DNA of 64,000 nt. It comes from Acetobacteraceae bacterium. Its GTDB lineage: Bacteria > Pseudomonadota > Alphaproteobacteria > Acetobacterales > Acetobacteraceae. Below the pieces are notes generated by a model that was not told where the DNA came from, made no database searches, and saw only the letters and a list, made by a program, of their open reading frames with translations. Below are positions 18,759 to 27,645 of this stretch, one piece after another (within the stretch, counting starts at the first letter, position 1; each line of letters begins with the position of its first letter). The translations under genes were made by a program, and so were the position numbers. The stretch is taken from contig DAIDJM010000059.1 of NCBI GenBank assembly GCA_027451405.1, positions 17,773 through 81,772 of the forward strand. Reading direction: 5' to 3'.

Positions 18759-21534
18759 ATCCGAACGCCCCCACATGGTGCGTGATCGCCGTGCCGATCT
18801 CGCGCACCAGCCCGAACAGCCGGTGGATCGGCGCGAACAGCCGCTCATGCTCGCGCAGATACGAGGTCGCCGCGCGGGGGCCGCGCGGCTCGGCATAATC
18901 GCGCTCGGCCGCCGGGTCGGGCGAGGCCGGGAATATCTCGTGCAGGATCGTCAGCGCCGCCGGCACGTCGAGCCGCAGGATGCGGCGGATCAGCGTCTCG
19001 CGGGTCAGCCCGTGGCGCGGCGAGAATTCGGGAATGCCCATCGCCAGCAGCCAGATGCGGCCGATCAGCGCGATGCGCAGCGCATGCAGCAGCATCTCCT
19101 CGGTCGCCATCTGCGGCGCGTCGGGCCAGGCCTCGCGCAGCCGCACATGATCGGCCTGGATCCGCCGGAACATCGCCTGCGCCGGCGCCCACAGCCCGAG
19201 CTGTTCGAGCGCCCCGGCGATTTCGGCGAGCGCGCGGGCGCGGCCGGGCCGCCGCGCATGGCCCGCGCGGTCCAGCCACGAGCCCGGATCGAGCAGCGAG
19301 ATCACCGCGCGCAGCACGTCGAGATCGGAATGGCGCAGCGCGTGCTGCGCGAAATCGAGCGCGCGACGGAAGCGGGGACTCGCCTCGCGCATCTCGACGA
19401 ACTGTTCCGGCATGCGCGCCGCGGCGCCGCCGATCCCCTGCAACGTGTTCGCGCACCAGCCCAATTGCTGCAGGATCGCATTGTTCGGGATGGCGCGCAG
19501 TTCACGCGGGTGGCGGATCACGGCGGGCCCCCCGGTATCCGACTGCCGCGCCGGGGGCCGCGAGCCGGACGCATCGAGCAGGGCAGGGCCGAACGCGCCG
19601 AGCAGCGCCGCGTAGCCCGGATCCTCCACGAGATCGCCCATGGCGGCGCCGGCGCTCAGGAAGAAATCGGTCGCGAAATCGGTCTCGGTATAGACCGGAT
19701 CGGTGCGCGCCGGCACGGATGCGAAAGCGTGCCGCGCGAGCACCGCGACCGTCGCCTCGGCGAGACGCTCGGTGCCGAACAGCACGAAACCGTCGCCGCC
19801 CTGAAAGGCGCTTTCCTCGCAGAGCGCGATGCCGGCATTCGCGAAAGCCTGGCGCGCCGCCGCGGGCGAGAGATAATGCATGCGGTCGAGCAGCGAGCGC
19901 GGATGCGCGCCGCGGCCGATGCTCTCGCCATGCGTGTCGAACAGCACGAGCTCGACATCGGCGAGCCCATGTTTGACCATCAGATCGGCCACTTTCAGCC
20001 GCAGCCGCTCGATGTGATAGCTCGCGGCCATCTGGCCGATATAGCGGCCGGAATCGGAATAGCCGAATTGCAGCGCCATGCGCCCGGTGAGCCGCAGATA
20101 GGCGCGCCAATGCGGGCTGCGCAGCGCCTCCTCGAGCAGCCGCGCGCCGTGCGCCAGCGCGTTCTCGGTCTCGAACAACGGGCTGATCTCGATCGCGTGC
20201 TCGATGCCGAACAGGCGCGCCAGCCAGAGTGCCGCGAGCAGCGTCGCCCCGCTCTCGGTCTCGGCGATCAGGAACCGGACTTTCGTGCCGGAATCGACAT
20301 GCTTGACGATCTGCGCGACCGTCATCATGAGCCGCGCGGCCGAGGCCTGCTCGGCCAGGATCGCGCCGAAATCGACCGGCACCGGCTCGACGCGGGCCAG
20401 CGCCGCGTTGAGCGCCGCGAGCAGCGTGCGCCGCCGCGCGAGATCGGCCGGCGGATCCTCGAGTCCGAGCCGCAGCCGGAGCGCGTTATGCACCTGCGAG
20501 GCGTTGAGCCGGACATGCGTGTGCGCCAGCGACATGCCATGCGCCGCGAGCCCGGCGCGCGCGACCGCGAGCGCCATGCTGCCCTCGTCCGACACGCTAG
20601 CCATCGCCTCGGCGAACAGCGGATCCAGTTCGGCCGGCGAAAGGATCGCCTCCTCGCGCCCGCGCACCACCGCACTCGCGAAGGCGGCCGTCGCCGCCGG
20701 CTCGGCGCGCGTCGGGCAGATCGCGATCTGCCCCGCCACCACCCGCTCCGCCTGTTCGAGCCGGGCGGCGAGCGCGCATCCCGGCGCCGCCGCCGCCACC
20801 TGCCGCCGCACCCGCACGAGCTGCAGATGCTTCATCACGAGCCGGTAGCGGAACGTATCCCACCAGCCGATATCGGTGCGCCCGTCGGTGTCGTAACCGA
20901 CCCAGGTCGCGAGCACGATTGGCTGCGGCCGCAATTCGCTCCAGTAGGCGGGCCAGGATTCCCGCGCCGCCGCCAGCAGCGCGCGGCACAGCCCGTCGAG
21001 CGCGTCGCGCGCATTCTCGATCGCCCGCCGCGCCGCCTCGAACTCCTCGGCCAGCGTCGGCCGCGCCGGCCGGTGCGAGATGAAGCATTGCGAGGTCGCA
21101 ACACCGGACGCCGCCCCGGCGAGCGCCTCATACACCTCGGGCGGATGCGCGAAGGTCGGGTGCGCGGTGAACACGGCGGCGAAACGCGCCCGCTCGACCG
21201 CGCCGCGGAAGGCGGCGAGCGGCACCGGGCTGTCCGCCGGATCGGGACGGATCAGCCGCGCCGCGAGCGCCGCGAAATCCGGTTCCCCACCGCCACGCAG
21301 CCCGACATAGGCGGCGAGCCGGGCGGCACGGGCAGCGAAGGCGCGGTCGCGCAACTCGCGCACGAGCGCCGCGATGCGCCCCTCGTTGAGTTCGCCCTCA
21401 TCGATCTGCCGGTGGATCGCGAGCGCCACCGCCAGCACCGGATTGCCGAACGGATCCTCCTCCGCGCGGGCCCGCGCACGCTCGGTCAGGTCGATCAGGT
21501 CGGAGGCCGGGTCGTCGGTTTCGCTGTCATCCAT
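18757..21534 (-). CDS. Divergent phosphoenolpyruvate carboxylase homologue
   Basis: 925 aa, full family length. The catalytic His segment is present (FTAHPTF, His125). The phosphate/bicarbonate loop reads GYSDSGR where canonical enzymes have GYSDSAK or GYSDSGK. The glycine-rich loop reads FDTHGESIGRGAHP where FHGRGGSIGRGGAP is usual, so the first loop Arg is replaced by His while the second is kept. The C-terminus ends HHVGAFG rather than the usual QNTG. It may be a PEP carboxylase with altered chemistry, or a non-carboxylating relative. Stand-alone gene; the stop overlaps a repeat arm. Confidence 0.7.
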   Translation of the reverse strand: MDDSETDDPASDLIDLTERARARAEEDPFGNPVLAVALAIHRQIDEGELNEGRIAALVRELRDRAFAARAARLAAYVGLRGGGEPDFAALAARLIRPDPADSPVPLAAFRGAVERARFAAVFTAHPTFAHPPEVYEALAGAASGVATSQCFISHRPARPTLAEEFEAARRAIENARDALDGLCRALLAAARESWPAYWSELRPQPIVLATWVGYDTDGRTDIGWWDTFRYRLVMKHLQLVRVRRQVAAAAPGCALAARLEQAERVVAGQIAICPTRAEPAATAAFASAVVRGREEAILSPAELDPLFAEAMASVSDEGSMALAVARAGLAAHGMSLAHTHVRLNASQVHNALRLRLGLEDPPADLARRRTLLAALNAALARVEPVPVDFGAILAEQASAARLMMTVAQIVKHVDSGTKVRFLIAETESGATLLAALWLARLFGIEHAIEISPLFETENALAHGARLLEEALRSPHWRAYLRLTGRMALQFGYSDSGRYIGQMAASYHIERLRLKVADLMVKHGLADVELVLFDTHGESIGRGAHPRSLLDRMHYLSPAAARQAFANAGIALCEESAFQGGDGFVLFGTERLAEATVAVLARHAFASVPARTDPVYTETDFATDFFLSAGAAMGDLVEDPGYAALLGAFGPALLDASGSRPPARQSDTGGPAVIRHPRELRAIPNNAILQQLGWCANTLQGIGGAAARMPEQFVEMREASPRFRRALDFAQHALRHSDLDVLRAVISLLDPGSWLDRAGHARRPGRARALAEIAGALEQLGLWAPAQAMFRRIQADHVRLREAWPDAPQMATEEMLLHALRIALIGRIWLLAMGIPEFSPRHGLTRETLIRRILRLDVPAALTILHEIFPASPDPAAERDYAEPRGPRAATSYLREHERLFAPIHRLFGLVREIGTAITHHVGAFG

Positions 21535-21604
21535 GGCACCGCACCCCCCGCGCGGCCGGGGAGTGTATCCCGGCCCGGCGCGGGCGGGCAGAGGCTCCCC
21601 GCGC

Positions 21605-22648
21605 TCACATCTCCGGGTCGAACGGCGCCTTGAGCAACCGCTCCACGGCAGCGGCGCGGCCGGTGCGGCCGACCAGGGCGATGCCGTCGCCCGGCCTCAG
21701 GATCATGTCCGGCGCCGGCGGGAGCCGGTCGTCGCTGCCCTGGCGATGCAGCCCCACCACCAGGAAAGCGCCCGCCGCCTCGGCCTCGAGCGCCGCGACC
21801 GGACGGCCCGCGCCCCAGCAGCCGGGATCGACCGGCACCACGTCGAGCGCGAGACCGAGCCGCTCCAGCGCGTCGAGCGGCCCCGCAAGGCGCTGCGCCA
21901 GGTCGCGATAAAGAATGAGCTCGGCGATGCGCTCGGCGCCGATATGGGTCGGCATCACCACCTGGCTCGCGCCGGCCTGCACCAGCTTGCGCTCGGTGCT
22001 CGGCGCCTCGCCGCGCGCGATGATGACGAGCTCGCGGTTGAGGCTGCGCGCCGAGAGCGTGATGAACACGTTGGCCGCATCCTCGGGCAGCACGGTCGCG
22101 AGCGCCCGCGCCCGCGCCACGCCGGCCGCGACGAGGCAGCCCTCGTCGGTTGCGTCCCCCTCGAGCGTGAGCTGGCCCAGCGCCCGCGCCGCCGCCAGCC
22201 GGTCCGGCGACCGCTCGACGATCACGAAGCGCATGCCGGCCGATTGCAGCTCGCGCGCGAGCTGCTGGCCGATCCGGCCATAGCCGCAAATCACCACATG
22301 CCCGCTCAGGCGCTCGATTTCCCTGCTCATCCGGCGCGATCCGAAATAGGCCGCGAACTGGCTCGCGGTAATCAGTTGCACGAACGCACCGGTGACGAAC
22401 AGCATGCCGGTGCAGCCGAGCACGATCAGCCCGAGCGTGATCGCATGCAGCGCCGGGCCGGTGACCGGATGCACCTCGCCGTAGCCGACCGTGTACACGG
22501 TGATTACCACCATGTAGAGCGCGTCGAGGAAGCTCCAGCCGCACGCCATGTAGCCGACGGTCGCGGCGGCCATCACGAGGGCGACGAAGCCGGAGCCGGC
22601 CAGCAGATTACGCCAGGGCGAACCCAGCCACTCTGGCTTCACTGCCAC
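21605..22648 (-). CDS. Two-TM potassium channel with RCK (TrkA-N/TrkA-C) domain
   Basis: A 347-aa protein. N-terminal helix GSGFVALVMAAATVGYMACG, then a pore loop with selectivity filter TVYTVGYGE and a second helix ending near residue 100. The NAD-binding RCK domain follows (VVICGYGRIGQQLARELQSAG, then LEGDATDEGCL) and a C-terminal TrkA-C-like domain (about residues 255-347, ILRPGDGIALVGRTG). This is the classic Kch/MthK layout for ligand-gated K+ flux. 72 bp separate its start from the divergent small membrane protein. Confidence 0.92.
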   Translation of the reverse strand: MAVKPEWLGSPWRNLLAGSGFVALVMAAATVGYMACGWSFLDALYMVVITVYTVGYGEVHPVTGPALHAITLGLIVLGCTGMLFVTGAFVQLITASQFAAYFGSRRMSREIERLSGHVVICGYGRIGQQLARELQSAGMRFVIVERSPDRLAAARALGQLTLEGDATDEGCLVAAGVARARALATVLPEDAANVFITLSARSLNRELVIIARGEAPSTERKLVQAGASQVVMPTHIGAERIAELILYRDLAQRLAGPLDALERLGLALDVVPVDPGCWGAGRPVAALEAEAAGAFLVVGLHRQGSDDRLPPAPDMILRPGDGIALVGRTGRAAAVERLLKAPFDPEM

Positions 22649-22720
22649 ATCCCCGCCTGTTGCAACCGTTTCACCGTTTCGCCGATTCCAGACTCCGGCG
22701 CTTGAGGCTAGTCTGCGCCC

Positions 22721-23050
22721 ATGCCGATTCCCCTGAGTTTCCCGGACTGGGTGCCGTGGTGGGTGCAGCTGCTGGTGTTCGTGGCGCTAATCCTGCTCGG
22801 CATCGCTTTCGCCATCATGCCCTTCAGCGTCATCGGCACGAAATCCCGGCTCGACCTGATCGAGGCGCGGCTCGATGAGATCCAGGGGGAGATCCGCAAC
22901 CTGGCGCTCAGGCTGCCCGAGCCCGTGCGCGGCAGCGGCTTCGACGACGCGCCGGTGCTGCGGGCGCAGCCGCCCATCCCGCCGGCGCCGCGCAGCGCCG
23001 AACGGGGGCGGGCGGAGCCGAGACTCGATCCGCCGCTCCGGCGGCGTTGA
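22721..23050 (+). CDS. Small single-pass membrane protein, 109 aa
   Basis: One membrane helix near residues 14-36 (WWVQLLVFVALILLGIAFAIM), followed by a probable coiled coil (SRLDLIEARLDEIQGEIRNL, residues 42-61) and a Pro/Arg-rich cytoplasmic tail. No family recognised. Its TGA stop overlaps the TTG that could start the following AmpG-like gene, so the two may be co-translated. Confidence 0.65.
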   Translation: MPIPLSFPDWVPWWVQLLVFVALILLGIAFAIMPFSVIGTKSRLDLIEARLDEIQGEIRNLALRLPEPVRGSGFDDAPVLRAQPPIPPAPRSAERGRAEPRLDPPLRRR

Positions 23051-24336
23051 GGTTCAGCCGCTTTCTCGTGCCATCGCCGCCGAGGCGCGGGGTCCAGGGC
23101 CTTCCGGCCCCAGCCGGGGTGCGGGAGACGAAGCCTCCGCCCCGCCGCAGGCTCGCCCTCATGCTCCCGTTCGGCTTCGCGAGCGGGCTCCCGCTCCCGC
23201 TCAGCACCTTCACGCTGCATCAATGGTTCGCGGTCGCCGGCATCTCGGTGCAGACGATCGGGCTGCTCGCCCTCGTCGCCCTGCCCTATACGCTGAAATT
23301 CCTCTGGTCGCCGCTGTTCGACCGCGCGCCGCCCTGGGCGCCCGCCGCGCGCCGCCGCGGCTGGCTCCTGCTCGTCCAGCCGCTGCTCGCCGGCGCCATC
23401 CTGCTGCTCGCCTCAAGCGATCCCGCGACCGGACCGGCGCTCACCGCCGCGGCGGCGGGGCTGGTCGCGCTGATGTCGGCGAGCCAGGACATCCTGATCG
23501 ACGCCTGGCGGATCGACACGTTCGCGGAACACGAACAAGGTGCCGCGCTCGCCGCCTATGTCTGGGGTTACCGCACCGCGATGGTGGTCGCCAATGCCGG
23601 CGCGATCTGGCTTTCGACGAAAATCGGCTGGCATCTGGCACTCGCGCTGGTGGCCTCGCTGGTGGGCGTCGGGTTCGCGACCGCGTGGCTGGCGCCCGAG
23701 CCGGAAGGTGCGGCGCTCGTGAACCGCCCGGCGGGTCTTGCCGCCTTCCGCGCCGCGATCCTCGACCCGCTGCGCAATTTCCTCACCCGCGAGAACGCGG
23801 CGTGGCTGCTGGCCTTCGTCATCCTGTTCCGATTGGGCAAGGTGTTCGCCGACCAGACCGCGGCCCCGTTCTACCGCTACGCGCTGCATTTCTCCTCGGC
23901 CGCGGTGGCGGCGGCCAATACGGTCCCGCAACTGATCGGCACCTTCGCGGGCGCCGCGGCGGGCGGCGCGCTGGTGGCGCGGCTCGGCGCGCGCCGCGCG
24001 GTGCTGGTCGCCGGAACCGCCCAGGCGCTCTCGCTCGGTCTCTATATCCTGCTCGACCGCCACCCGACCGGCCCGATGCTGGCGGCGAAAGTGGGCGGCG
24101 AATTCCTCGCCGGCGGCGCCGCCGACACCGCCTTCCTCGCCTATGTCTCGACGCTCTGCTCGCGCAACTATTCGGCCTCGCAATACGCGCTGCTTTCCTC
24201 GCTGGCGGCGCTCGTGTTCCATACGCTGGGCGGGCTGTCGGGCTACACCGAGGCGGCGCTTGGCTGGGTGCCCTTCTTCGCGTTCACGATGCTGGCGAGC
24301 CTGCCGGCGCTCGCGATCCTGGGACGATTGCGGTGA
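23047..24336 (+). CDS. ampG: AmpG-like MFS permease (muropeptide transporter family)
   Basis: Imports GlcNAc-anhydromuropeptides for cell-wall recycling in characterised members. About 12 membrane segments. Family hallmarks: GFASGLPLPLSTFTLHQWF, LKFLWSPLFDR, SASQDILIDAWRIDTF and an alternating LPEP-type loop (LAPEPEGAAL). The start is unclear. The TTG used here overlaps the preceding stop, but codons about 14-30 then come from an intergenic repeat (23081-23140). GTG 23119 or ATG 23161 would give a family-like N-terminus closer to E. coli AmpG. The TGA stop is part of the next repeat arm. Confidence 0.82.
   Translation: MRFSRFLVPSPPRRGVQGLPAPAGVRETKPPPRRRLALMLPFGFASGLPLPLSTFTLHQWFAVAGISVQTIGLLALVALPYTLKFLWSPLFDRAPPWAPAARRRGWLLLVQPLLAGAILLLASSDPATGPALTAAAAGLVALMSASQDILIDAWRIDTFAEHEQGAALAAYVWGYRTAMVVANAGAIWLSTKIGWHLALALVASLVGVGFATAWLAPEPEGAALVNRPAGLAAFRAAILDPLRNFLTRENAAWLLAFVILFRLGKVFADQTAAPFYRYALHFSSAAVAAANTVPQLIGTFAGAAAGGALVARLGARRAVLVAGTAQALSLGLYILLDRHPTGPMLAAKVGGEFLAGGAADTAFLAYVSTLCSRNYSASQYALLSSLAALVFHTLGGLSGYTEAALGWVPFFAFTMLASLPALAILGRLR
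23081..23140. repeat. Partial GGGGTCTGGGGCC-family repeat in the ampG 5' region
   Basis: GAGGCGCGGGGTCCAGGGCC then TTCCGGCCCCAGCCGGGGT and a degenerate right arm (GAAGCCTCCGCC). It falls between the TTG and ATG start candidates of the AmpG-like gene and is in frame with it. Confidence 0.55.
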
Positions 24337-24549
24337 GGCGCGCCTCCGGCGGGCAGGGCTCTGCCCTGCACCCGCTGGGGCCGAAAGGCCCCAGACCCCA
24401 TGACTTTGAATGGGCCGGGCAGGCTTCCGCGACTTTTTAAAGAAATGGGGTCTGGGGCCTTTCGGCCCCAGCGGCTTGCGGCCGGCGCGCCATCGGTCCG
24501 AGCACCGGACGCAAGAGAGGCGGAGCCTCTGCCCGCCGGAGGCGCGCCC
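24335..24549. repeat. Long composite repeat, left border of the sulfotransferase gene
   Basis: A 215-bp near-palindrome. The outer arms GGCGCGCCTCCGGCGGGCAG and CTGCCCGCCGGAGGCGCGCC are perfectly complementary. Inside are two opposed cores (GGGGCCGAAAGGCCCC at about 24381, GGGGCCTTTCGGCCCC at about 24455) separated by about 55 bp that is unique to this copy. The right half (24447-24549) is almost identical to 25553-25653. Confidence 0.8.
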
Positions 24550-24553
24550 CGCT

Positions 24554-25405
24554 TCAGGCGCCGAGTGCCGCGAGCCGCGCGATGGTGCGCCCACGTGCCT
24601 GTTCGGCGATCGCAGCCGCGTCCGCCCGGGCGAGCGTTTCCGTCCAGAGCACGCGATCGAGCCGGGTGCGCGCCTCGAGCCGCGCCCAGGCCTCGCTCGT
24701 CAGTTCCGCCGCCAGATCGAGCCTCGCGTCGGGCGGCAGATTGGGCGTTTCGTTCACGCGCTGCGGCGTGAAATCGCGACCGAGCCAGGCCGCGAGACGC
24801 GCCCAGAAATCGGGCGCTTCGGCGATGCCCACATGATCGAAACGGGCGAGCGAGGCGCGCGCCGCGTCGAGCAGGCCCGCATCTTCCTCCGGCGGGATGA
24901 ACCCGCCATCCGGGATCCGCTCATGCGGCCAGAGCAGAAGCCGGAGCGCCACATTGTCGATCTGGCACGCGATTTCCGGGCTTTCGAGAAACGCCGCGAG
25001 CGGTCCGCGCGCGAGCGCCATGCGGCCGGCCCAGCCGCCCCAGTCGGCGAGAGCCGCCGGCGGGAAACTGCGCCAGAAGACGAAATGCGAGAGCAGCCGG
25101 CAGACCGGCTCCCGGAGCACGGTGACGAACTGACCGCCGCCGTAGGCGGCGCGCAGCGTCGAGGCCGACATATGCGCGCGCACGAGGCGCTCGCCGAGCG
25201 GGATGGTTGCCGGGCCAAAATGGATAAATCCGCGGTTTTCGCTGCCGACCGTATCGAAATCGGTGAAGCTGCCGAAAAAAGCGAGATCGAAGCCGAACAG
25301 GCAGCGCGGCGGATCGGCCGCCTGCACGAGCGCATCCGCGACCGCGATGCCCGCCGTCTTCGGGATGTGCATGAACACAAGCGGCCGGGAGGGATCATAA
25401 GTCAT
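24554..25405 (-). CDS. Sulfotransferase-family protein
   Basis: A 283-aa protein with the PAPS-binding signature at the N-terminus (FMHIPKTAGIAVADAL) and the 3'-phosphate motif (VTVLREPVCRLLSHFVFWR, about residues 115-133). This places it with the Sulfotransfer_2-like group that modifies glycans or lipids. The ATG giving MTYDPSRPLVF was chosen; upstream codons are repeat-derived. Both borders are long composite repeats, starting 38 bp before the start codon and ending 5 bp after the stop. It sits just downstream of glyQ, where glyS is often found. Acceptor unknown. Confidence 0.75.
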   Translation of the reverse strand: MTYDPSRPLVFMHIPKTAGIAVADALVQAADPPRCLFGFDLAFFGSFTDFDTVGSENRGFIHFGPATIPLGERLVRAHMSASTLRAAYGGGQFVTVLREPVCRLLSHFVFWRSFPPAALADWGGWAGRMALARGPLAAFLESPEIACQIDNVALRLLLWPHERIPDGGFIPPEEDAGLLDAARASLARFDHVGIAEAPDFWARLAAWLGRDFTPQRVNETPNLPPDARLDLAAELTSEAWARLEARTRLDRVLWTETLARADAAAIAEQARGRTIARLAALGA

Positions 25406-25443
25406 GGGGTTTGGGGCACGGGAGGTGCGCCGCTTTGGTTGAT

Positions 25444-25653
25444 GCGCGCCTCCGGCGGCCCGGGCTCTGCCCGAGACAAGCTGGGGCCGAAAGGCCCCAG
25501 ACCCCATCCCGTCGAATAAGCCATGCTGGCGGAGCCGATTTCCTGACGTCACGGGGTCTGGGGCCTTTCGGCCCCGGCGGCCTGCGGCCGGCGCGCCATC
25601 GGTCCGAGCAACGGAGGCAAGAGAGGCGGAGCCTCTGCCCGCCGGAGGCGCGC
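25444..25653. repeat. Long composite repeat, right border of the sulfotransferase gene
   Basis: Two opposed cores (GGGGCCGAAAGGCCCC near 25486; GGGGCCTTTCGGCCCC near 25561) with outer arms GCGCGCCTCCGGCGG and GCCCGCCGGAGGCGCGC. Its right half repeats about 100 bp of the element at 24447-24549 in the same orientation, including CGCGCCATCGGTCCGAGCA. Confidence 0.8.
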
Positions 25654-25675
25654 ATCAACGCAAACCAATCCCGCT

Positions 25676-26533
25676 CTATGTCTCGCCCGTCAAATAGCAT
25701 TCGCAACAAGCCTTCGCGAGTGCCCGCACCCGCCCGATATAGCCAGCGCGTTCCGCCACCGAGATGACCCCGCGCGCATCGAGCAGATTGAACAGATGGC
25801 TCGCCTTGATGCACTGATCGTAGGCCGGCAGCGGCAGACGCGCTTCGATCAGCGCCGCGCATTCCGCCTCCGCGTCGGCGAAATGGGATGCGAGCCGGCC
25901 CGTGTCGGCCCGCTCAAAATTATAGGCGCTGTATTCGCGTTCAGCCCGCAGGAACACGTCGCCGTAGCGCACGCCCGCGCCGTTGAAGTCGAGATCGTAG
26001 ACGCTCTCGACTCCCTGCACATACATCGCCAGACGCTCGAGACCGTAAGTGAATTCCGCGCTCGGCAAGTCGACGGCGATGCCGCCGACCTGCTGGAAGT
26101 AGGTGAATTGCGTGACCTCCATGCCGTCGCACCAGACTTCCCAGCCGAGCCCCCAGGCGCCGAGCGTCGGGCTTTCCCAATCGTCCTCGACGAAGCGGAA
26201 ATCGTGCAGGGCCGGATCGATCCCGATCGCGCGGTAGCTGTCCAGCACCAGCGCCTGGGCGTTCTCCGGACTCGGCTTCATGATCACCTGGTATTGGTAA
26301 TAATGCTGCAGCCGGTTGGGATTTTCGCCGTAGCGCCCGTCGCCGGGCCGGCGGCAAGGCTGCACGTAGGCGGCGCGCCAGGGGCGCGGCCCGAGAGCCC
26401 GGAGCGTCGTCGCCGGGTGGAACGTGCCCGCGCCCATCTCGAGATCGTAAGGCTGGAGGATCACGCAGCCTTGCGCCGCCCAATAGGCATGCAGGCGCAG
26501 GATGATGTCCTGAAAGCTCGGTGTGGCGCCCAT
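25676..26533 (-). CDS. glyQ: Glycyl-tRNA synthetase alpha subunit
   Basis: Catalytic alpha subunit of the bacterial alpha2beta2 glycyl-tRNA synthetase. 285 aa, near normal length. Motifs: [60 protein letters not shown] and [25 protein letters not shown]. The ATG giving MGATPSFQD is the family start. The beta subunit gene glyS, normally adjacent, does not follow: a composite repeat and a sulfotransferase gene are there instead. 55 bp separate the start from the divergent membrane protein. Confidence 0.96.
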   Translation of the reverse strand: MGATPSFQDIILRLHAYWAAQGCVILQPYDLEMGAGTFHPATTLRALGPRPWRAAYVQPCRRPGDGRYGENPNRLQHYYQYQVIMKPSPENAQALVLDSYRAIGIDPALHDFRFVEDDWESPTLGAWGLGWEVWCDGMEVTQFTYFQQVGGIAVDLPSAEFTYGLERLAMYVQGVESVYDLDFNGAGVRYGDVFLRAEREYSAYNFERADTGRLASHFADAEAECAALIEARLPLPAYDQCIKASHLFNLLDARGVISVAERAGYIGRVRALAKACCECYLTGET

Positions 26534-26588
26534 GGGACGAGGCCGGTAGCATGCGGGGCGGTGTGAGCGGAAGGCAGGCGGGCGCGGC

Positions 26589-26978
26589 ATGCGGCGGCGC
26601 GATCTTTGGGCGATCCTGGCGGTGGCGGCGGCGCTCGCCGGCACGATCGAATACCGGGCGGCCTTCATCGAGCCCCGGGCATGGGGCGCGCTCTGCAGCG
26701 CCTCGGCGCCGCCGCTCGCCTGCGTGCCGCGCGGCGCGCTGCTGTGGCTCCAACAGCAATACCTGCTCGGCGACGCCGCGCTGGCGCTCGGGCTGCTGGC
26801 CTTTCTCCGGGGCGGCGACTGGGCGGCGCTCGCCGCCATGGTCGCCGGCGTGATCGGCGTCGAGAACTACAACGCAACCTGGGCGATGGTCGGCGGCGTG
26901 CTCGGGGCCTGGTGCTGGCTCGAACGCACCGGACCCTGGCGCGGCGGCGCGCGAGCGGCTAGGCAGGAGGGATCGTGA
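26589..26978 (+). CDS. Small membrane protein, 129 aa
   Basis: Three likely membrane segments: residues 7-22 ([16 protein letters not shown]), 50-70 ([21 protein letters not shown]) and 80-110 ([32 protein letters not shown]). No named family. First gene of a three-gene rightward set of small envelope proteins; its TGA overlaps the GTG start of the next gene. Confidence 0.7.
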   Translation: MRRRDLWAILAVAAALAGTIEYRAAFIEPRAWGALCSASAPPLACVPRGALLWLQQQYLLGDAALALGLLAFLRGGDWAALAAMVAGVIGVENYNATWAMVGGVLGAWCWLERTGPWRGGARAARQEGS

Positions 26979-27298
26979 CGACACGCTGGCTTCTCCTGGC
27001 TGGGCTTTTCGGCATGGCGGCCTCCTGCACCCTGGATCGCGGCGGCGATCCGGGCACGCGGTTGCAGGCGCTGCTCGACGCTTATCATATTGCTCACGGA
27101 ATGGCGGCGAGCACGGTGGAAAATCCCGATGTCGATCCGGCCGTGAAGATGCAGCTCATCCGGCTCGACCGGCGCGCCTACGACGCCGTCGCGGCCCTGA
27201 CGCGCGGCAATGACGGCTTCGCCGACGAGGAAGCGACGGCGCGCGCCGTCTCCGCGCTCACCGATTATGCGGCCCGGCAGACCGCTTCCTCGCCCTGA
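26975..27298 (+). CDS. Putative small lipoprotein, 107 aa
   Basis: GTG start with AGGAGG four bases upstream, overlapping the preceding stop as GTGA. The N-terminus ([17 protein letters not shown]) looks like a lipoprotein signal with Cys18 as the lipid site, though the lipobox AASC is not ideal. The rest is a soluble helical domain (LQALLDAYHIAHGMAAS, MQLIRLDRRAYDAVAAL). No named family. Likely periplasmic and part of the same operon as its neighbours. Confidence 0.65.
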   Translation: MTTRWLLLAGLFGMAASCTLDRGGDPGTRLQALLDAYHIAHGMAASTVENPDVDPAVKMQLIRLDRRAYDAVAALTRGNDGFADEEATARAVSALTDYAARQTASSP

Positions 27299-27316
27299 GC
27301 CCGGCATGAAATCAGC

Positions 27317-27610
27317 ATGAACGGCGGCGGGTCGCTGCTGCAGGCCATCACGCGGGCGCTGCTGCATATCCTCGAAATCGGCGTCCAACTCGTGAGCCGC
27401 ATCCTCGCGGCTTTCGAAGCCTGGCTGCGCGGCGCGCTGAGCGCGCTCCATGTCGGCGGCGACCTGCAGACGATCATCGTGACTCTGCTGCCGATTCTGC
27501 TGCTGGTCGCGGTGGTACGGCTGCTCGGCGGGGTGATTCGGATCGTGCTCGTGATCGTCCTGGTGTTGCTGGTGCTGCAAATTCTCTCGCCGGCGCTGGG
27601 CGTGCGATAG
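27317..27610 (+). CDS. Small membrane protein, 97 aa
   Basis: An amphipathic N-terminal part (LLQAITRALLHILEIGVQLV) followed by two hydrophobic segments near residues 50-70 and 73-90 (IIVTLLPILLLVAVVRLL, IRIVLVIVLVLLVLQIL). Starts 19 bp after the putative lipoprotein gene, so probably the same transcript. No family recognised. Converges with pqqB. Confidence 0.6.
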   Translation: MNGGGSLLQAITRALLHILEIGVQLVSRILAAFEAWLRGALSALHVGGDLQTIIVTLLPILLLVAVVRLLGGVIRIVLVIVLVLLVLQILSPALGVR

Positions 27611-27645
27611 ACCGGAGTGCGTTTTGGTTGAGCCGCGGCCCCGGC

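Noticed and set aside
18592..21633. A 1013-codon open frame on the plus strand opposite the PEP-carboxylase homologue
   Set aside because: Antisense shadow: Arg/Gly/His-rich composition, no domains, and the minus strand encodes a recognisable full-length family member.
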